5,191 bases of DNA, taken from assembly GCA_002479035.1 (NCBI GenBank), contig DLLA01000007.1, positions 1,303-6,493 on the forward strand. Reading direction: 5' to 3'. The position numbers and the translations under genes were made by a program. Shown piece after piece: positions 1-5,191 of this stretch. This stretch comes from Bacteroidales bacterium UBA7574. GTDB taxonomy: Bacteria; Bacteroidota; Bacteroidia; Bacteroidales; Paludibacteraceae. The first letter of the stretch is position 1; the number at the start of each line of letters is the position of its first letter. Under the pieces are notes generated by a model. The model was not told the DNA's origin, did not search any database, and saw only the letters and a program-made list of their open reading frames with translations.

Positions 1-40
1 ACATAAGAATCACATAAGAATTACATAAGAATCACATATA
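1..40. repeat. 11-bp direct repeat, family A (acataagaatY)
   Basis: Three consecutive 11-bp units start at 1, 12 and 23. They read acataagaatc, acataagaatt and acataagaatc, so only the last base varies. A fourth, broken unit (acata) starts at 34. The block may continue beyond the left edge of the window. It lies in the non-coding stretch downstream of yidD. I see no coding potential and no hairpin in it. The function is unknown. Confidence 0.85.
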
Positions 41-50
41 CTTAATACGA

Positions 51-126
51 GATTTGCACAGCATTTATACAGTATTTATACAGCATTTATACGACATTTA
101 TATGACATTCACGTGACATTTACCGA
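51..126. repeat. 11-bp direct repeat, family B (catttatac-like)
   Basis: Six units on an exact 11-bp register start at 61, 72, 83, 94, 105 and 116. The core is cattta or tattta followed by a variable tail (tacag, tacga, tatga, cacgt, ccga). A degenerate unit at 51-61 (gatttgcacag) keeps the register. Copies near the yidD end are the most diverged. Family A upstream has the same period and shares the acat start, but it is offset by about half a period. No GC-rich stem with a U-run is visible, so this is not a classical intrinsic terminator, although the yidD operon must end here or further left. Confidence 0.8.
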
Positions 127-131
127 ATATA

Positions 132-359
132 TTATGGGACGGGGTCGTAGCCGGAGCCGCCCCAGGGGTTACAACGGAGTATGCGCTTCACGCCGAGCCA
201 GCCACCTTTGAAGATACCATACTTCATGACCGCCTCTATCATATACCGGCTGCAGGTGGGTGTGTAGCGGCAGGAAGGGGGCGTGAACGGCGAGATGCAG
301 TACCTGTAGAAATACACGGGTACGAGGAAGGCTTTGCGTATGAACGTTTTGAAGGTCAT
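132..359 (-). CDS. yidD: Membrane protein insertion efficiency factor YidD
   Basis: This is a 75-residue YidD-family protein (UPF0161), within the family's usual size of roughly 70-85. The family is known as a small, membrane-associated factor that helps YidC-dependent insertion of inner-membrane proteins. The sequence shows a hydrophobic, aromatic N-terminal helix (about residues 9-26), the signature [11 protein letters not shown] at 30-40, the segment [19 protein letters not shown] at about 48-66, and the terminal GGSGYDPVP. Cysteines 30, 36 and 63 are the family's conserved ones. The ATG is chosen because homology begins there and it overlaps the rnpA stop as ATGA. The frame is open further upstream, but that extension is rnpA read in another frame. 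It is the last visible gene of the minus-strand operon, and rnpA-yidD adjacency is conserved across many bacteria. Confidence 0.96.
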   Translation of the reverse strand: MTFKTFIRKAFLVPVYFYRYCISPFTPPSCRYTPTCSRYMIEAVMKYGIFKGGWLGVKRILRCNPWGGSGYDPVP

Positions 360-724
360 TGGGCAGGTGCGTCCGTTTGTGACAGGCGTTTGAGAGCACG
401 GCGCATGGCTTTGTCGATGACGTGGTAGTCGTGCATGTCCTTCTCCATGTAGTTGAAGGCTACTTGGAAGTTCTTGCCTGTGTCGGTGAGTATATGCTTG
501 TTGAGGCGATAGGCTTCGCGCATCCGGCGTCGGAGGCGGTTGCGATCCACGGCGTGCTTGAAGAGGGACTTGGGTGCCCAGATGAGTACTTCCGTCGGGG
601 CATCGTCTATGGGCAAGTAAGTGACGCGCAAGGGCCACACGACAAAGCGTTTGCCGTGATGATAGAGTTGCTCGATGCGCGTTTGCCCACAGAGTTTCTC
701 CGCCTTTGGAAAGGTGCAGGTCAT
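356..724 (-). CDS. rnpA: Ribonuclease P protein component
   Basis: This encodes the 122-residue protein subunit of RNase P, which works with the catalytic RNA to cut the 5' leader from precursor tRNAs. The diagnostic RNR motif is clear: [19 protein letters not shown] at residues 50-68, followed by REAYR. The N-terminal [20 protein letters not shown] matches the family's opening around the central cleft, and the C-terminal [16 protein letters not shown] helix is also typical. The ATG at 724 is preferred over the in-frame ATG at 778 because it overlaps the hemD stop as ATGA and puts the FPK motif at the expected distance. The longer form would add 18 residues that lie inside hemD. Downstream, its TGA overlaps the yidD ATG in the same way. 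In many bacteria rnpA follows rpmH near the origin; here it sits with hemD instead. Confidence 0.95.
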   Translation of the reverse strand: MTCTFPKAEKLCGQTRIEQLYHHGKRFVVWPLRVTYLPIDDAPTEVLIWAPKSLFKHAVDRNRLRRRMREAYRLNKHILTDTGKNFQVAFNYMEKDMHDYHVIDKAMRRALKRLSQTDAPAQ

Positions 725-1473
725 CCCTCGTGTTGCGCCTCTAAGAAGTTCTTGATAGCGGTGGTGATACTCGGGCACTCGGGTGTAGGAGCCTTGATGT
801 CAATGCGATAGCCGTTCTCTTCGAGTGCGGCGGCGGTGTTCGCCCCGAAGCATGCGATGACGGTGTCGCCCTGCTGCCAGTCGGGGAAATTCTTCTTGAG
901 AGAAGCGACGCCGGCGGGTGTGAAGAGGACAATCATGTCGTAGTTGAAGGGTTTGTCGGCAGGCCAGTCGGTAGATACAGTGCGGTACATGACGGCGGGT
1001 TTGACGACGACCTTGTGCTTGGCAAACATATTAATGTCGTCGTCACTATGCACATCTGCCATCACCATGAGGTATTTCTCTTTTGGGCGACGGTTCATAG
1101 CGGGTATGAGGTCTTCGAAACGATTGTTGGCACCGGCAAAGACACGCCGTTTGCGGTATTGGATATACTTCTGCAGGTAATTGCCAACCGCCTCGGAGAT
1201 GCAGTAGTAGTGCATAGTCTCGGGCACTTGGAAGCGCAGTTCTTCACAGAGATGGAAGAAATGGTCCACGCCGAGACGCGAGTTGAGAATGACGGCGGTG
1301 TATTCCTCCAAGTAGATGTGTTGGTCGCGGAACTCGCGTGCCGTGAGGCTCTCTACGTGGATAAGTTGCTGAAAATCACAATGTACGCCGAATTTCGCCT
1401 CCATATCGGCGTAGGGATTACGCTCTGTAATAGGGCGCGGCTGTGAAACGAGGATATTGGTTATCTTTTTCAT
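721..1473 (-). CDS. hemD: Uroporphyrinogen-III synthase (HemD family)
   Basis: This 250-residue protein matches the HemD fold. The enzyme closes hydroxymethylbilane with inversion of ring D to give uroporphyrinogen III, the branch point to heme, siroheme and cobalamin. The family is poorly conserved, so the call rests on scattered signatures. These are an N-terminal VSQPRP segment (about 9-14), [14 protein letters not shown] (about 60-73) in place of the usual TSxNAV, and [15 protein letters not shown] (about 89-103). The C-terminal half has [10 protein letters not shown] (about 183-192), [15 protein letters not shown] (about 207-221, cf. IGxxTAxAL), and a final [11 protein letters not shown] helix. 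The ATG at 1473 gives a TGATG overlap with the DUF4271 stop. A GTG at 1476 would add one residue and give a GTGA overlap; sequence alone cannot separate them. Its stop overlaps the rnpA start by 4 nt. Confidence 0.85.
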   Translation of the reverse strand: MKKITNILVSQPRPITERNPYADMEAKFGVHCDFQQLIHVESLTAREFRDQHIYLEEYTAVILNSRLGVDHFFHLCEELRFQVPETMHYYCISEAVGNYLQKYIQYRKRRVFAGANNRFEDLIPAMNRRPKEKYLMVMADVHSDDDINMFAKHKVVVKPAVMYRTVSTDWPADKPFNYDMIVLFTPAGVASLKKNFPDWQQGDTVIACFGANTAAALEENGYRIDIKAPTPECPSITTAIKNFLEAQHEG

Positions 1474-2117
1474 CACACGATATGTTTAGCCCAAAGCAGT
1501 GTTCCGCACAGGGGCACCACTTCGAGACTTATGAAATACAACAGGATATAGAATAGCGACGAGGCACTTTTGCAGAACATCTGCACGCCTTTGCCCACTA
1601 TGGCGACCGCAAAAAGCAGCTCCACCACTCCGCAAAGGATATAGAGCGCGATTGTACTTGACCAATTGACAATCAGCAACATAGCAACCCATAAGAGTAT
1701 ATCTGTGAGGTGGCGGATGTAGTTGCATTGCTCCAGTGCCTGCGACAGTTGGCGGGCAGGCAGGAAGATTTTGCCCACTATATATATAAGGAGTACCTGA
1801 ATGGCAAGTACTGTCACGACGATGCCCACGATTTTGGCGTAGATAGGGAGCGTGAAGGGTGTGTTGGCGGAATAGACCAGCATGTAAACGGTCAGTGCCA
1901 ATATGCCGACACGGAAGATGAGAGCGACAATGTCGGTCAGGAAGTCGGATGTGTAGATGCCATACGTGCGTTCGGAATGGCTGAAGATGGTGCGCAATCC
2001 TCCGCGCAAGTTTATTAGTGTAGAACGGTTGAGGACTATGAGGAGCATCAAGCCAAAGAGCAGCCAAGCCACCCATGGTTCGGAGTACGGTGAAGATATG
2101 TGCGTGATAGTCTCCAT
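1473..2117 (-). CDS. DUF4271 integral membrane protein
   Basis: This is a 214-residue, strongly hydrophobic protein with about six predicted membrane segments near residues 15-31, 63-84, 92-118, 138-153, 156-175 and 187-208. No enzymatic motif or signal peptide is apparent. The C-terminal pattern SSLFYILLYFISLEVVPL and the position directly before hemD fit the DUF4271 family, which I know as a Bacteroidota membrane family of unknown function next to uroporphyrinogen-III synthase. It starts 30 bp after the LOG gene and its TGA shares one base with the hemD ATG, so it is very likely co-transcribed and translationally coupled with hemD. Tight linkage suggests, but does not show, a role connected with tetrapyrroles or membrane insertion. 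The start has only a weak Shine-Dalgarno signal. Confidence 0.85.
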   Translation of the reverse strand: METITHISSPYSEPWVAWLLFGLMLLIVLNRSTLINLRGGLRTIFSHSERTYGIYTSDFLTDIVALIFRVGILALTVYMLVYSANTPFTLPIYAKIVGIVVTVLAIQVLLIYIVGKIFLPARQLSQALEQCNYIRHLTDILLWVAMLLIVNWSSTIALYILCGVVELLFAVAIVGKGVQMFCKSASSLFYILLYFISLEVVPLCGTLLWAKHIV

Positions 2118-2147
2118 GTCTGTCAGTTTGCTGCTATCTTCTGCCTG

Positions 2148-2744
2148 CTAAATGGATGCCAGCCGCCTTGTCTGCGGGTCCCATTCGGGCATTGACAGGA
2201 TGGTAGGAATCACCTCTTCGGGTTGGCTGACCACGGTGAACATCTCGCGATGTATAGGGCGCATCATCTGCTCCTCGACCATGTAGTCAAGGCAGTTGAG
2301 CAGGCGGTCGTAGTAGCCGTCGGTGTTGAGAATGACGACGGGTTTGCTGTGTAGCCCGAGTTGCTTCCACGTGAGGCACTCGAGCAGTTCCTCGAAAGTG
2401 CCGATACCACCCGGGAGTGCCACCATGGCATCTGCCATCTCGCAGATTTTGGCTTTGCGCTCGTGCATGGTTCGGGTGATGACGGTTCGGGTGCTACGGG
2501 GGTTGTTCCACCCCTGGTCCACCATGAATTGCGGGATTACGCCCACCACTTCACCGCCTTGTTTGAGGGCACCACGTGCTACTGCTGCCATCAGACCAAT
2601 GCCCCCGTCGCCATAGACGAGACGGATGTGCTGCTCAGCCAGCAACACGCCCAAGCGTTCGGCAGCATCCATATAGGATGTCCGCACTTTGTTGGAACTG
2701 GAGCAATATACGGCTACTGATGATAATTTTCTCATACCCTGCAT
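2148..2744 (-). CDS. LOG family / TIGR00730 Rossmann-fold nucleotide phosphoribohydrolase
   Basis: This 198-residue protein belongs to the lysine decarboxylase-like LOG family. Characterised members release the base from nucleoside 5'-monophosphates, including cytokinin ribosides in plants and some bacteria; many bacterial members are thought to act as general nucleotide phosphoribohydrolases. Visible motifs are the VAVYCSSS strand-loop (10-17), YGDGGIGLM (44-52, usually YGGGxxGLM), the MHERK motif (93-97) and the hallmark PGGIGTFEE (111-119) that carries the catalytic glutamate. No lysine decarboxylase activity should be inferred from older annotations. The ATG at 2744 is preferred because GGGGAG lies about 6 nt upstream; the ATG at 2735 is an alternative that drops three residues. 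It is the first gene of the minus-strand operon and diverges from the GNAT-like gene across a 119-bp promoter region. Confidence 0.93.
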   Translation of the reverse strand: MQGMRKLSSVAVYCSSSNKVRTSYMDAAERLGVLLAEQHIRLVYGDGGIGLMAAVARGALKQGGEVVGVIPQFMVDQGWNNPRSTRTVITRTMHERKAKICEMADAMVALPGGIGTFEELLECLTWKQLGLHSKPVVILNTDGYYDRLLNCLDYMVEEQMMRPIHREMFTVVSQPEEVIPTILSMPEWDPQTRRLASI

Positions 2745-2778
2745 ATCAGACTCCCCGCCAATGGCGCGAAATCGGCTG

Positions 2779-2786
2779 CAAAATTA
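2779..2786 (-). promoter_or_regulatory. Candidate -7 box for the minus-strand operon
   Basis: On the minus strand these bases read TAATTTTG, an exact fit to the Bacteroides -7 consensus TAnnTTTG. The expected start site lies near 2772, giving a 5' leader of about 28 nt before the LOG ATG. No TTTG sits at the expected -33 distance, so the promoter is only half canonical. A T-run (minus strand, about 2788-2794) lies just upstream of the box. This would drive the LOG, DUF4271, hemD, rnpA and yidD genes. Confidence 0.55.
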
Positions 2787-2804
2787 CAAAAAAATCCCGA
2801 CATA

Positions 2805-2836
2805 TTTGGTGTTTCGGCGGATTTATTGTAATTTTG
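2805..2836 (+). promoter_or_regulatory. Bacteroides-type promoter for the GNAT/Fur/protease operon
   Basis: TTTG at 2805-2808 is followed after 20 bp by TAATTTTG at 2829-2836. This matches the Bacteroidota primary sigma factor consensus (TTTG at -33, TAnnTTTG at -7) in both sequence and spacing. The predicted start is near 2842-2844, leaving a leader of only about 20 nt before the ATG at 2864. This is the best promoter in the window. Confidence 0.75.
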
Positions 2837-2842
2837 CCGTCT

Positions 2843-2856
2843 AAATGTGTACATTT
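2843..2856. promoter_or_regulatory. 14-bp palindrome, candidate operator
   Basis: AAATGT-GT-ACATTT is a perfect 6-bp inverted repeat with a 2-bp centre. It lies just after the -7 box, at or next to the predicted transcription start, and one base before the GAGG ribosome-binding site at 2857-2860. A dimeric repressor bound here would block the plus-strand operon. The operon encodes its own Fur-family regulator, so autoregulation is a reasonable guess, but nothing in the sequence proves which protein binds. Confidence 0.5.
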
Positions 2857-2863
2857 GAGGAAA

Positions 2864-3994
2864 ATGGCGATAGAAATAAAGCAAATTACCACATTATGGG
2901 GGCGTAAGAAATTTATTGAGTTTGGTAACGATTTGTACCGTAACTGCGAGAATTTCTGTCCGCATTTGGTGATTGACGAGTTGAATACTTTCGATACCAA
3001 GAAAAATCCCGCACACGAGGTGTGCGACCATGTGCTGTATATGGCGTACAGGGATGGCAAGCCCGTGGGACGGATAGCAGGTATCATCAACTATGCCGCC
3101 AACGAGAAATGGGGTGTGAAGCACGTGCGTTTCGGTTGGATTGATTTCGTGGACGATGAGGAGGTGAGCAAGGCATTGTTGGACGCAGTGGCAGCATGGG
3201 GCAAGGCAAAGGGGATGGACGCACTGAACGGTCCTGTGGGGTTCACGGATTTTGACTTTGAGGGGTTGCTGATAGAGGGGTATGAATACTTGGCACCGAT
3301 GGCGTCGCTGTACAATTATCCGTATTATGTGCGTCATTTGGAGCACTACGGGTTGGTGAAAGAGAACGACTGGATAGAGTTTCAGATAGTTCCTCCGCAG
3401 GAGATGCCGGAACGTTTGGTGCGGGTTAGCAACATCGTGCGCGAGCGGAGCCATGTGCGTGTGGACAAGGTGCGCAGTTGCAAGGAGTTGGTTCGCAAGT
3501 ACGGCATTGAGTATATGGACGTGATAGATGCCGCCTACCAGAAGTTATATAACTTCCAGCCGCTCACGCAACGGCAGAAGCAATACTACTGCGATATGTA
3601 CTTCCCGATGGTGAACTTTGATTTTGTGACCATCGTGGTGAATGAGCACAACGAGGTAGTGGGCGTGGGTGTAGGTATGCCGGACATCTCGCAGGCGTTG
3701 CGCAAATGCCACGGACATCTGTTTCCGTTCGGGTGGTACCACATTCTGAAGGCTCTGCACGCCAAGAAGATGGAGGCGTTTGACCTGCTGCTGATTGCTG
3801 TCCGTCCTGACTATCAGGACAAAGGCATAAACTCCTTGATACTGATGGACCAGCATCCGTATTTCCTGAAGTATGGCATCCAGCGCGTGGAGACGACCTC
3901 TATCATGGAGACCAACTACAAGAACCAAGCCAATTGGGAGATGCTGCCGCACAAGGTGCACAAGCGTCGCCGTGCCTATATAAAGAATATCTGA
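2864..3994 (+). CDS. GNAT-like N-acetyltransferase family protein (YghO-like)
   Basis: This 376-residue soluble protein looks like the large, poorly characterised GNAT-related group that includes E. coli YghO; no substrate is known to me. The C-terminal half has the recognisable acetyl-CoA-binding pattern: strand VTIVVNEHNEVVGVGVGMP (about 255-273), then LLLIAVRPDYQDKGINSLI (about 308-326; V-x-P-x-Y-Q-x-x-G resembles GNAT motif A), then VETTSIMETNYKNQANWEML (about 342-361). The N-terminal half contains an acetyltransferase-like HVLYMAYRDGKPVGRIAGI (about 56-74) and a conserved-looking GPVGFTDFDFEGLLIEGYE (about 123-141), suggesting a two-domain arrangement. The ATG at 2864 follows GAGG by 3 nt. 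The frame stays open upstream to 2576, but that part crosses the promoter and the opposite-strand LOG gene. The TGA shares one base with the ATG of the Fur-family gene. Confidence 0.75.
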   Translation: MAIEIKQITTLWGRKKFIEFGNDLYRNCENFCPHLVIDELNTFDTKKNPAHEVCDHVLYMAYRDGKPVGRIAGIINYAANEKWGVKHVRFGWIDFVDDEEVSKALLDAVAAWGKAKGMDALNGPVGFTDFDFEGLLIEGYEYLAPMASLYNYPYYVRHLEHYGLVKENDWIEFQIVPPQEMPERLVRVSNIVRERSHVRVDKVRSCKELVRKYGIEYMDVIDAAYQKLYNFQPLTQRQKQYYCDMYFPMVNFDFVTIVVNEHNEVVGVGVGMPDISQALRKCHGHLFPFGWYHILKALHAKKMEAFDLLLIAVRPDYQDKGINSLILMDQHPYFLKYGIQRVETTSIMETNYKNQANWEMLPHKVHKRRRAYIKNI

Positions 3995-4473
3995 TGAGCC
4001 AGAAAGCAGATGACATATATCATCACGCGTTGGAGCGTGTGAATGCTTACGTGAGTGAGCATCGTATGCGCCGTACGCATGAGCGTGAGGTTATCTTGCA
4101 GAAAGCGTGTGCGTTGCGTTGTTTCTCGGTGGAGAAGTTGCAGGCGGAACTGACAGATATTACCATAAGCCGTGCCACGATATACAATGCTTTGTCGCTG
4201 TTTACGAAAGTCGGTGTGCTTCATAGGTTGGACAAAGAGTTCGGTGTGCGTGCAGGGCAATATGAGATTACGCAAGCGGAGGCATCGCATATCCAGGTGA
4301 TTTGCACACGTTGCGGGCGTGTGAGCGAAGTGCGTGACACCAGTATCAACAGGATGCTGGCGGACAAACGGTTCACCAATTTCAACCCGTCGCGATTCTC
4401 CCTGTATGTGTACGGGGTGTGCAAGGTATGCCGTCGGAAACCTATTATTCAAACATTAAACCAAACAAACTAA
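3994..4473 (+). CDS. Fur-family transcriptional regulator with atypical metal site
   Basis: This 159-residue protein has the Fur architecture. A winged helix-turn-helix domain includes the recognition-helix region TISRATIYNALSLFTKVGVL (about 57-76), followed by a dimerisation domain. Two CxxC pairs, C104/C107 (ICTRCGRVSEV) and C143/C146 (YGVCKVCRRK), match the structural Zn(Cys)4 site. Against remembered E. coli Fur, the sensing residues are largely missing. The HHHDH loop before the first CxxC is replaced by EASHIQV with a single histidine (H99), the H33 position is C43, the H125 position is F135 and the E108 position is N119. The glutamates at 91 and 112 remain. No His-rich tail is present. 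The ATG at 3994 overlaps the preceding stop (TGATG); an upstream in-frame ATG at 3934 lies inside the GNAT gene. The inducer may therefore not be iron. Whether it is Fur, Zur or PerR cannot be decided. Confidence 0.88.
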   Translation: MSQKADDIYHHALERVNAYVSEHRMRRTHEREVILQKACALRCFSVEKLQAELTDITISRATIYNALSLFTKVGVLHRLDKEFGVRAGQYEITQAEASHIQVICTRCGRVSEVRDTSINRMLADKRFTNFNPSRFSLYVYGVCKVCRRKPIIQTLNQTN

Positions 4474-4486
4474 CAGGAGATTAACT

Positions 4487-5158
4487 ATGTATTGGGCGTT
4501 ATTTATTGTGATTGCATTAGTCAGTTGGGGTGTGAGTGCCCTGCTGGAACATCGTTTCAAGGAGTACTCGAAAGTACCTCTTGGTATGACGGGTCGTGAG
4601 GTGGCAGAAAAGATGTTGCGCGATAACGGTATCACGGATGTGAAGGTGACGTGTGTGCAAGGGCACTTGACAGACCATTATGATCCTCGCAACCAGACGG
4701 TTAACCTGTCGGAATCCGTGTATAATTCCGACTCTGTGGCAGCGGCAGCCGTAGCGGCACACGAGTGCGGGCATGCGGTGCAACATGCCACTGCCTATGC
4801 GCCATTGAAGTTGCGCAGTGCGTTGGTGCCCGTGGTGGAGTTCTCATCGCGTTGGGTGACATGGGTGTTGCTGGGTGGCATATTGGTTATCAATACGTTC
4901 CCGCAACTCTTGGAAGCAGGTATCGTGCTCTATGCGCTGACTACATTGTTTGCTTTCATAACGCTGCCTGTAGAGATAAATGCCAGCACACGTGCCGTAT
5001 CGTGGTTGGAAGAGGCAGGTATCACCGACCGTGAGACCACACCGCTTGCTGCATCGGCATTGCGCAGTGCCGCCTATACGTATGTGGTGGCAGCCCTTGC
5101 ATCGTTAGGTACATTGATATACTATATCCTCATCCTTGTCGGCAACCGCCGCAATTGA
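4487..5158 (+). CDS. Membrane zinc metallopeptidase, YugP family
   Basis: This 223-residue membrane protein belongs to the putative neutral zinc metallopeptidase family of B. subtilis YugP (Pfam Peptidase_Mx type). The catalytic HEXXH is AAHECGHAVQH at residues 91-100, with H92, E93 and H96. A glutamate at 163 in LPVEINASTRA (160-170) is the likely third zinc ligand. Membrane segments are seen near residues 3-20, 114-138, 143-162 and 197-218, and the protease motif lies between the first and second. NLSESVYNSDSVAAAAVA before the HEXXH is typical of the family. Length is normal for the family. The ATG is supported by GGAG at 4476-4479, 7 nt upstream. The gene starts 13 bp after the Fur-family gene and is probably its co-transcribed partner. 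Substrates are unknown. Confidence 0.93.
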   Translation: MYWALFIVIALVSWGVSALLEHRFKEYSKVPLGMTGREVAEKMLRDNGITDVKVTCVQGHLTDHYDPRNQTVNLSESVYNSDSVAAAAVAAHECGHAVQHATAYAPLKLRSALVPVVEFSSRWVTWVLLGGILVINTFPQLLEAGIVLYALTTLFAFITLPVEINASTRAVSWLEEAGITDRETTPLAASALRSAAYTYVVAALASLGTLIYYILILVGNRRN

Positions 5159-5166
5159 TGCAGGAA

Positions 5167-5191
5167 GGCCCCGTAGCTTAGTTGAATAGAG
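5167..5191 (+). tRNA. tRNA gene, 5' part only (truncated by window end)
   Basis: The last 25 bases fit the start of a tRNA: a 7-nt acceptor strand GGCCCCG (5167-5173), T8 and A9, the D-stem strand GCTT (5176-5179), D-loop AGTTGAATA, and the beginning of the returning D-stem strand GAG. The anticodon lies beyond the window, so the isotype cannot be read. It begins 8 bp after the protease stop codon, and no TAnnTTTG box was found close upstream, so it may be processed from the protease transcript. Confidence 0.85.

Larger units (their letters stand above)
2778..2837. repeat. Inverted repeat spanning the divergent promoters
   Basis: GCAAAATTACAA (2778-2789) is the perfect reverse complement of TTGTAATTTTGC (2826-2837). 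Allowing one mismatch (2790/2825), the arms extend inward to 2793 and 2822, giving 15 of 16 matches around a 28-bp spacer. Each arm contains the TAATTTTG -7 box of one of the two divergent promoters. The symmetry centre, near 2807/2808, falls on the TTTG that serves as the -33 box of the plus-strand promoter. The repeat may only reflect two copies of the same promoter element, or it may be a paired protein-binding site. Confidence 0.7.

Noticed and set aside
1..126. CRISPR array
   Set aside because: The units are only 11 bp, are directly adjacent without unique spacers, and no cas genes are nearby.
360..638. 93-residue N-terminal extension of YidD
   Set aside because: It is rnpA read in another frame, rich in R, H, P and S, and the YidD family starts at the ATG at 359.
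1015..1446. 143-codon plus-strand open frame opposite hemD
   Set aside because: It has no family resemblance and no promoter or ribosome-binding site of note, and it lies antisense to a well-placed operon gene.
1486..2076. 196-codon open frame on the minus strand inside DUF4271
   Set aside because: Its composition (H, R, P, C rich) is typical of a shadow frame, and the overlapping DUF4271 frame has clear membrane segments and proper coupling to hemD.
2148..2744. Lysine decarboxylase
   Set aside because: The PGGxGT motif protein belongs to the LOG/TIGR00730 family; the decarboxylase label is a legacy misannotation and no PLP-binding lysine motif is visible.
2576..2863. N-terminal extension of the GNAT-like protein from an ATG at 2576
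   Set aside because: The extension would run antisense through the start of the LOG gene and across both promoters. Its residues look like random translation, while the ATG at 2864 has a ribosome-binding site and begins the family-like sequence.
2894..3454. 186-codon minus-strand open frame opposite the GNAT-like gene
   Set aside because: It has no recognisable motif and its H/L/V-rich composition fits the antisense of a well-supported gene.

Overview
The window reads as a stretch of chromosome from a member of the Bacteroidota, most likely a Bacteroidales species of the Prevotella/Bacteroides type. Three things point there. The five-gene run LOG protein - DUF4271 - hemD - rnpA - yidD resembles a known Bacteroidota gene neighbourhood. 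The divergent intergenic region carries the Bacteroides-type promoter signature (TTTG, about 20 bp, TAnnTTTG). Shine-Dalgarno signals are weak or absent before most genes. Species cannot be fixed from the sequence alone.

Layout. Positions 1-131 are AT-rich and non-coding, built from two families of 11-bp direct repeats. Positions 132-2744 hold five genes on the minus strand, read right to left: a LOG/TIGR00730 nucleotide phosphoribohydrolase, a DUF4271 membrane protein, uroporphyrinogen-III synthase (hemD), the RNase P protein (rnpA) and the YidD membrane-insertion factor. The last four are joined by 1-4 nt stop/start overlaps, so they look translationally coupled. Positions 2745-2863 are a compact divergent promoter region with a long inverted repeat and a 14-bp palindrome near the expected start site. 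Positions 2864-5158 hold three tightly packed plus-strand genes: a two-part GNAT-like protein of about 376 residues, a Fur-family regulator and a membrane zinc metallopeptidase of the YugP family. A tRNA gene starts 8 bp after the last stop codon and is cut off by the window end.

The minus-strand operon mixes tRNA processing (RnpA), membrane-protein biogenesis (YidD), tetrapyrrole synthesis (HemD), a membrane protein of unknown role and nucleotide metabolism. The plus-strand operon puts a Fur-type regulator between an acetyltransferase-like protein and a zinc-dependent membrane protease.

Most of the window is ordinary housekeeping DNA and I see no clear new defence or mobile system. The points most worth a second look are the Fur-family protein, which keeps its four structural zinc cysteines but has lost most of the usual metal-sensing residues; the symmetric divergent promoter with its operator-like palindrome; and the 11-bp periodic repeat block downstream of yidD.
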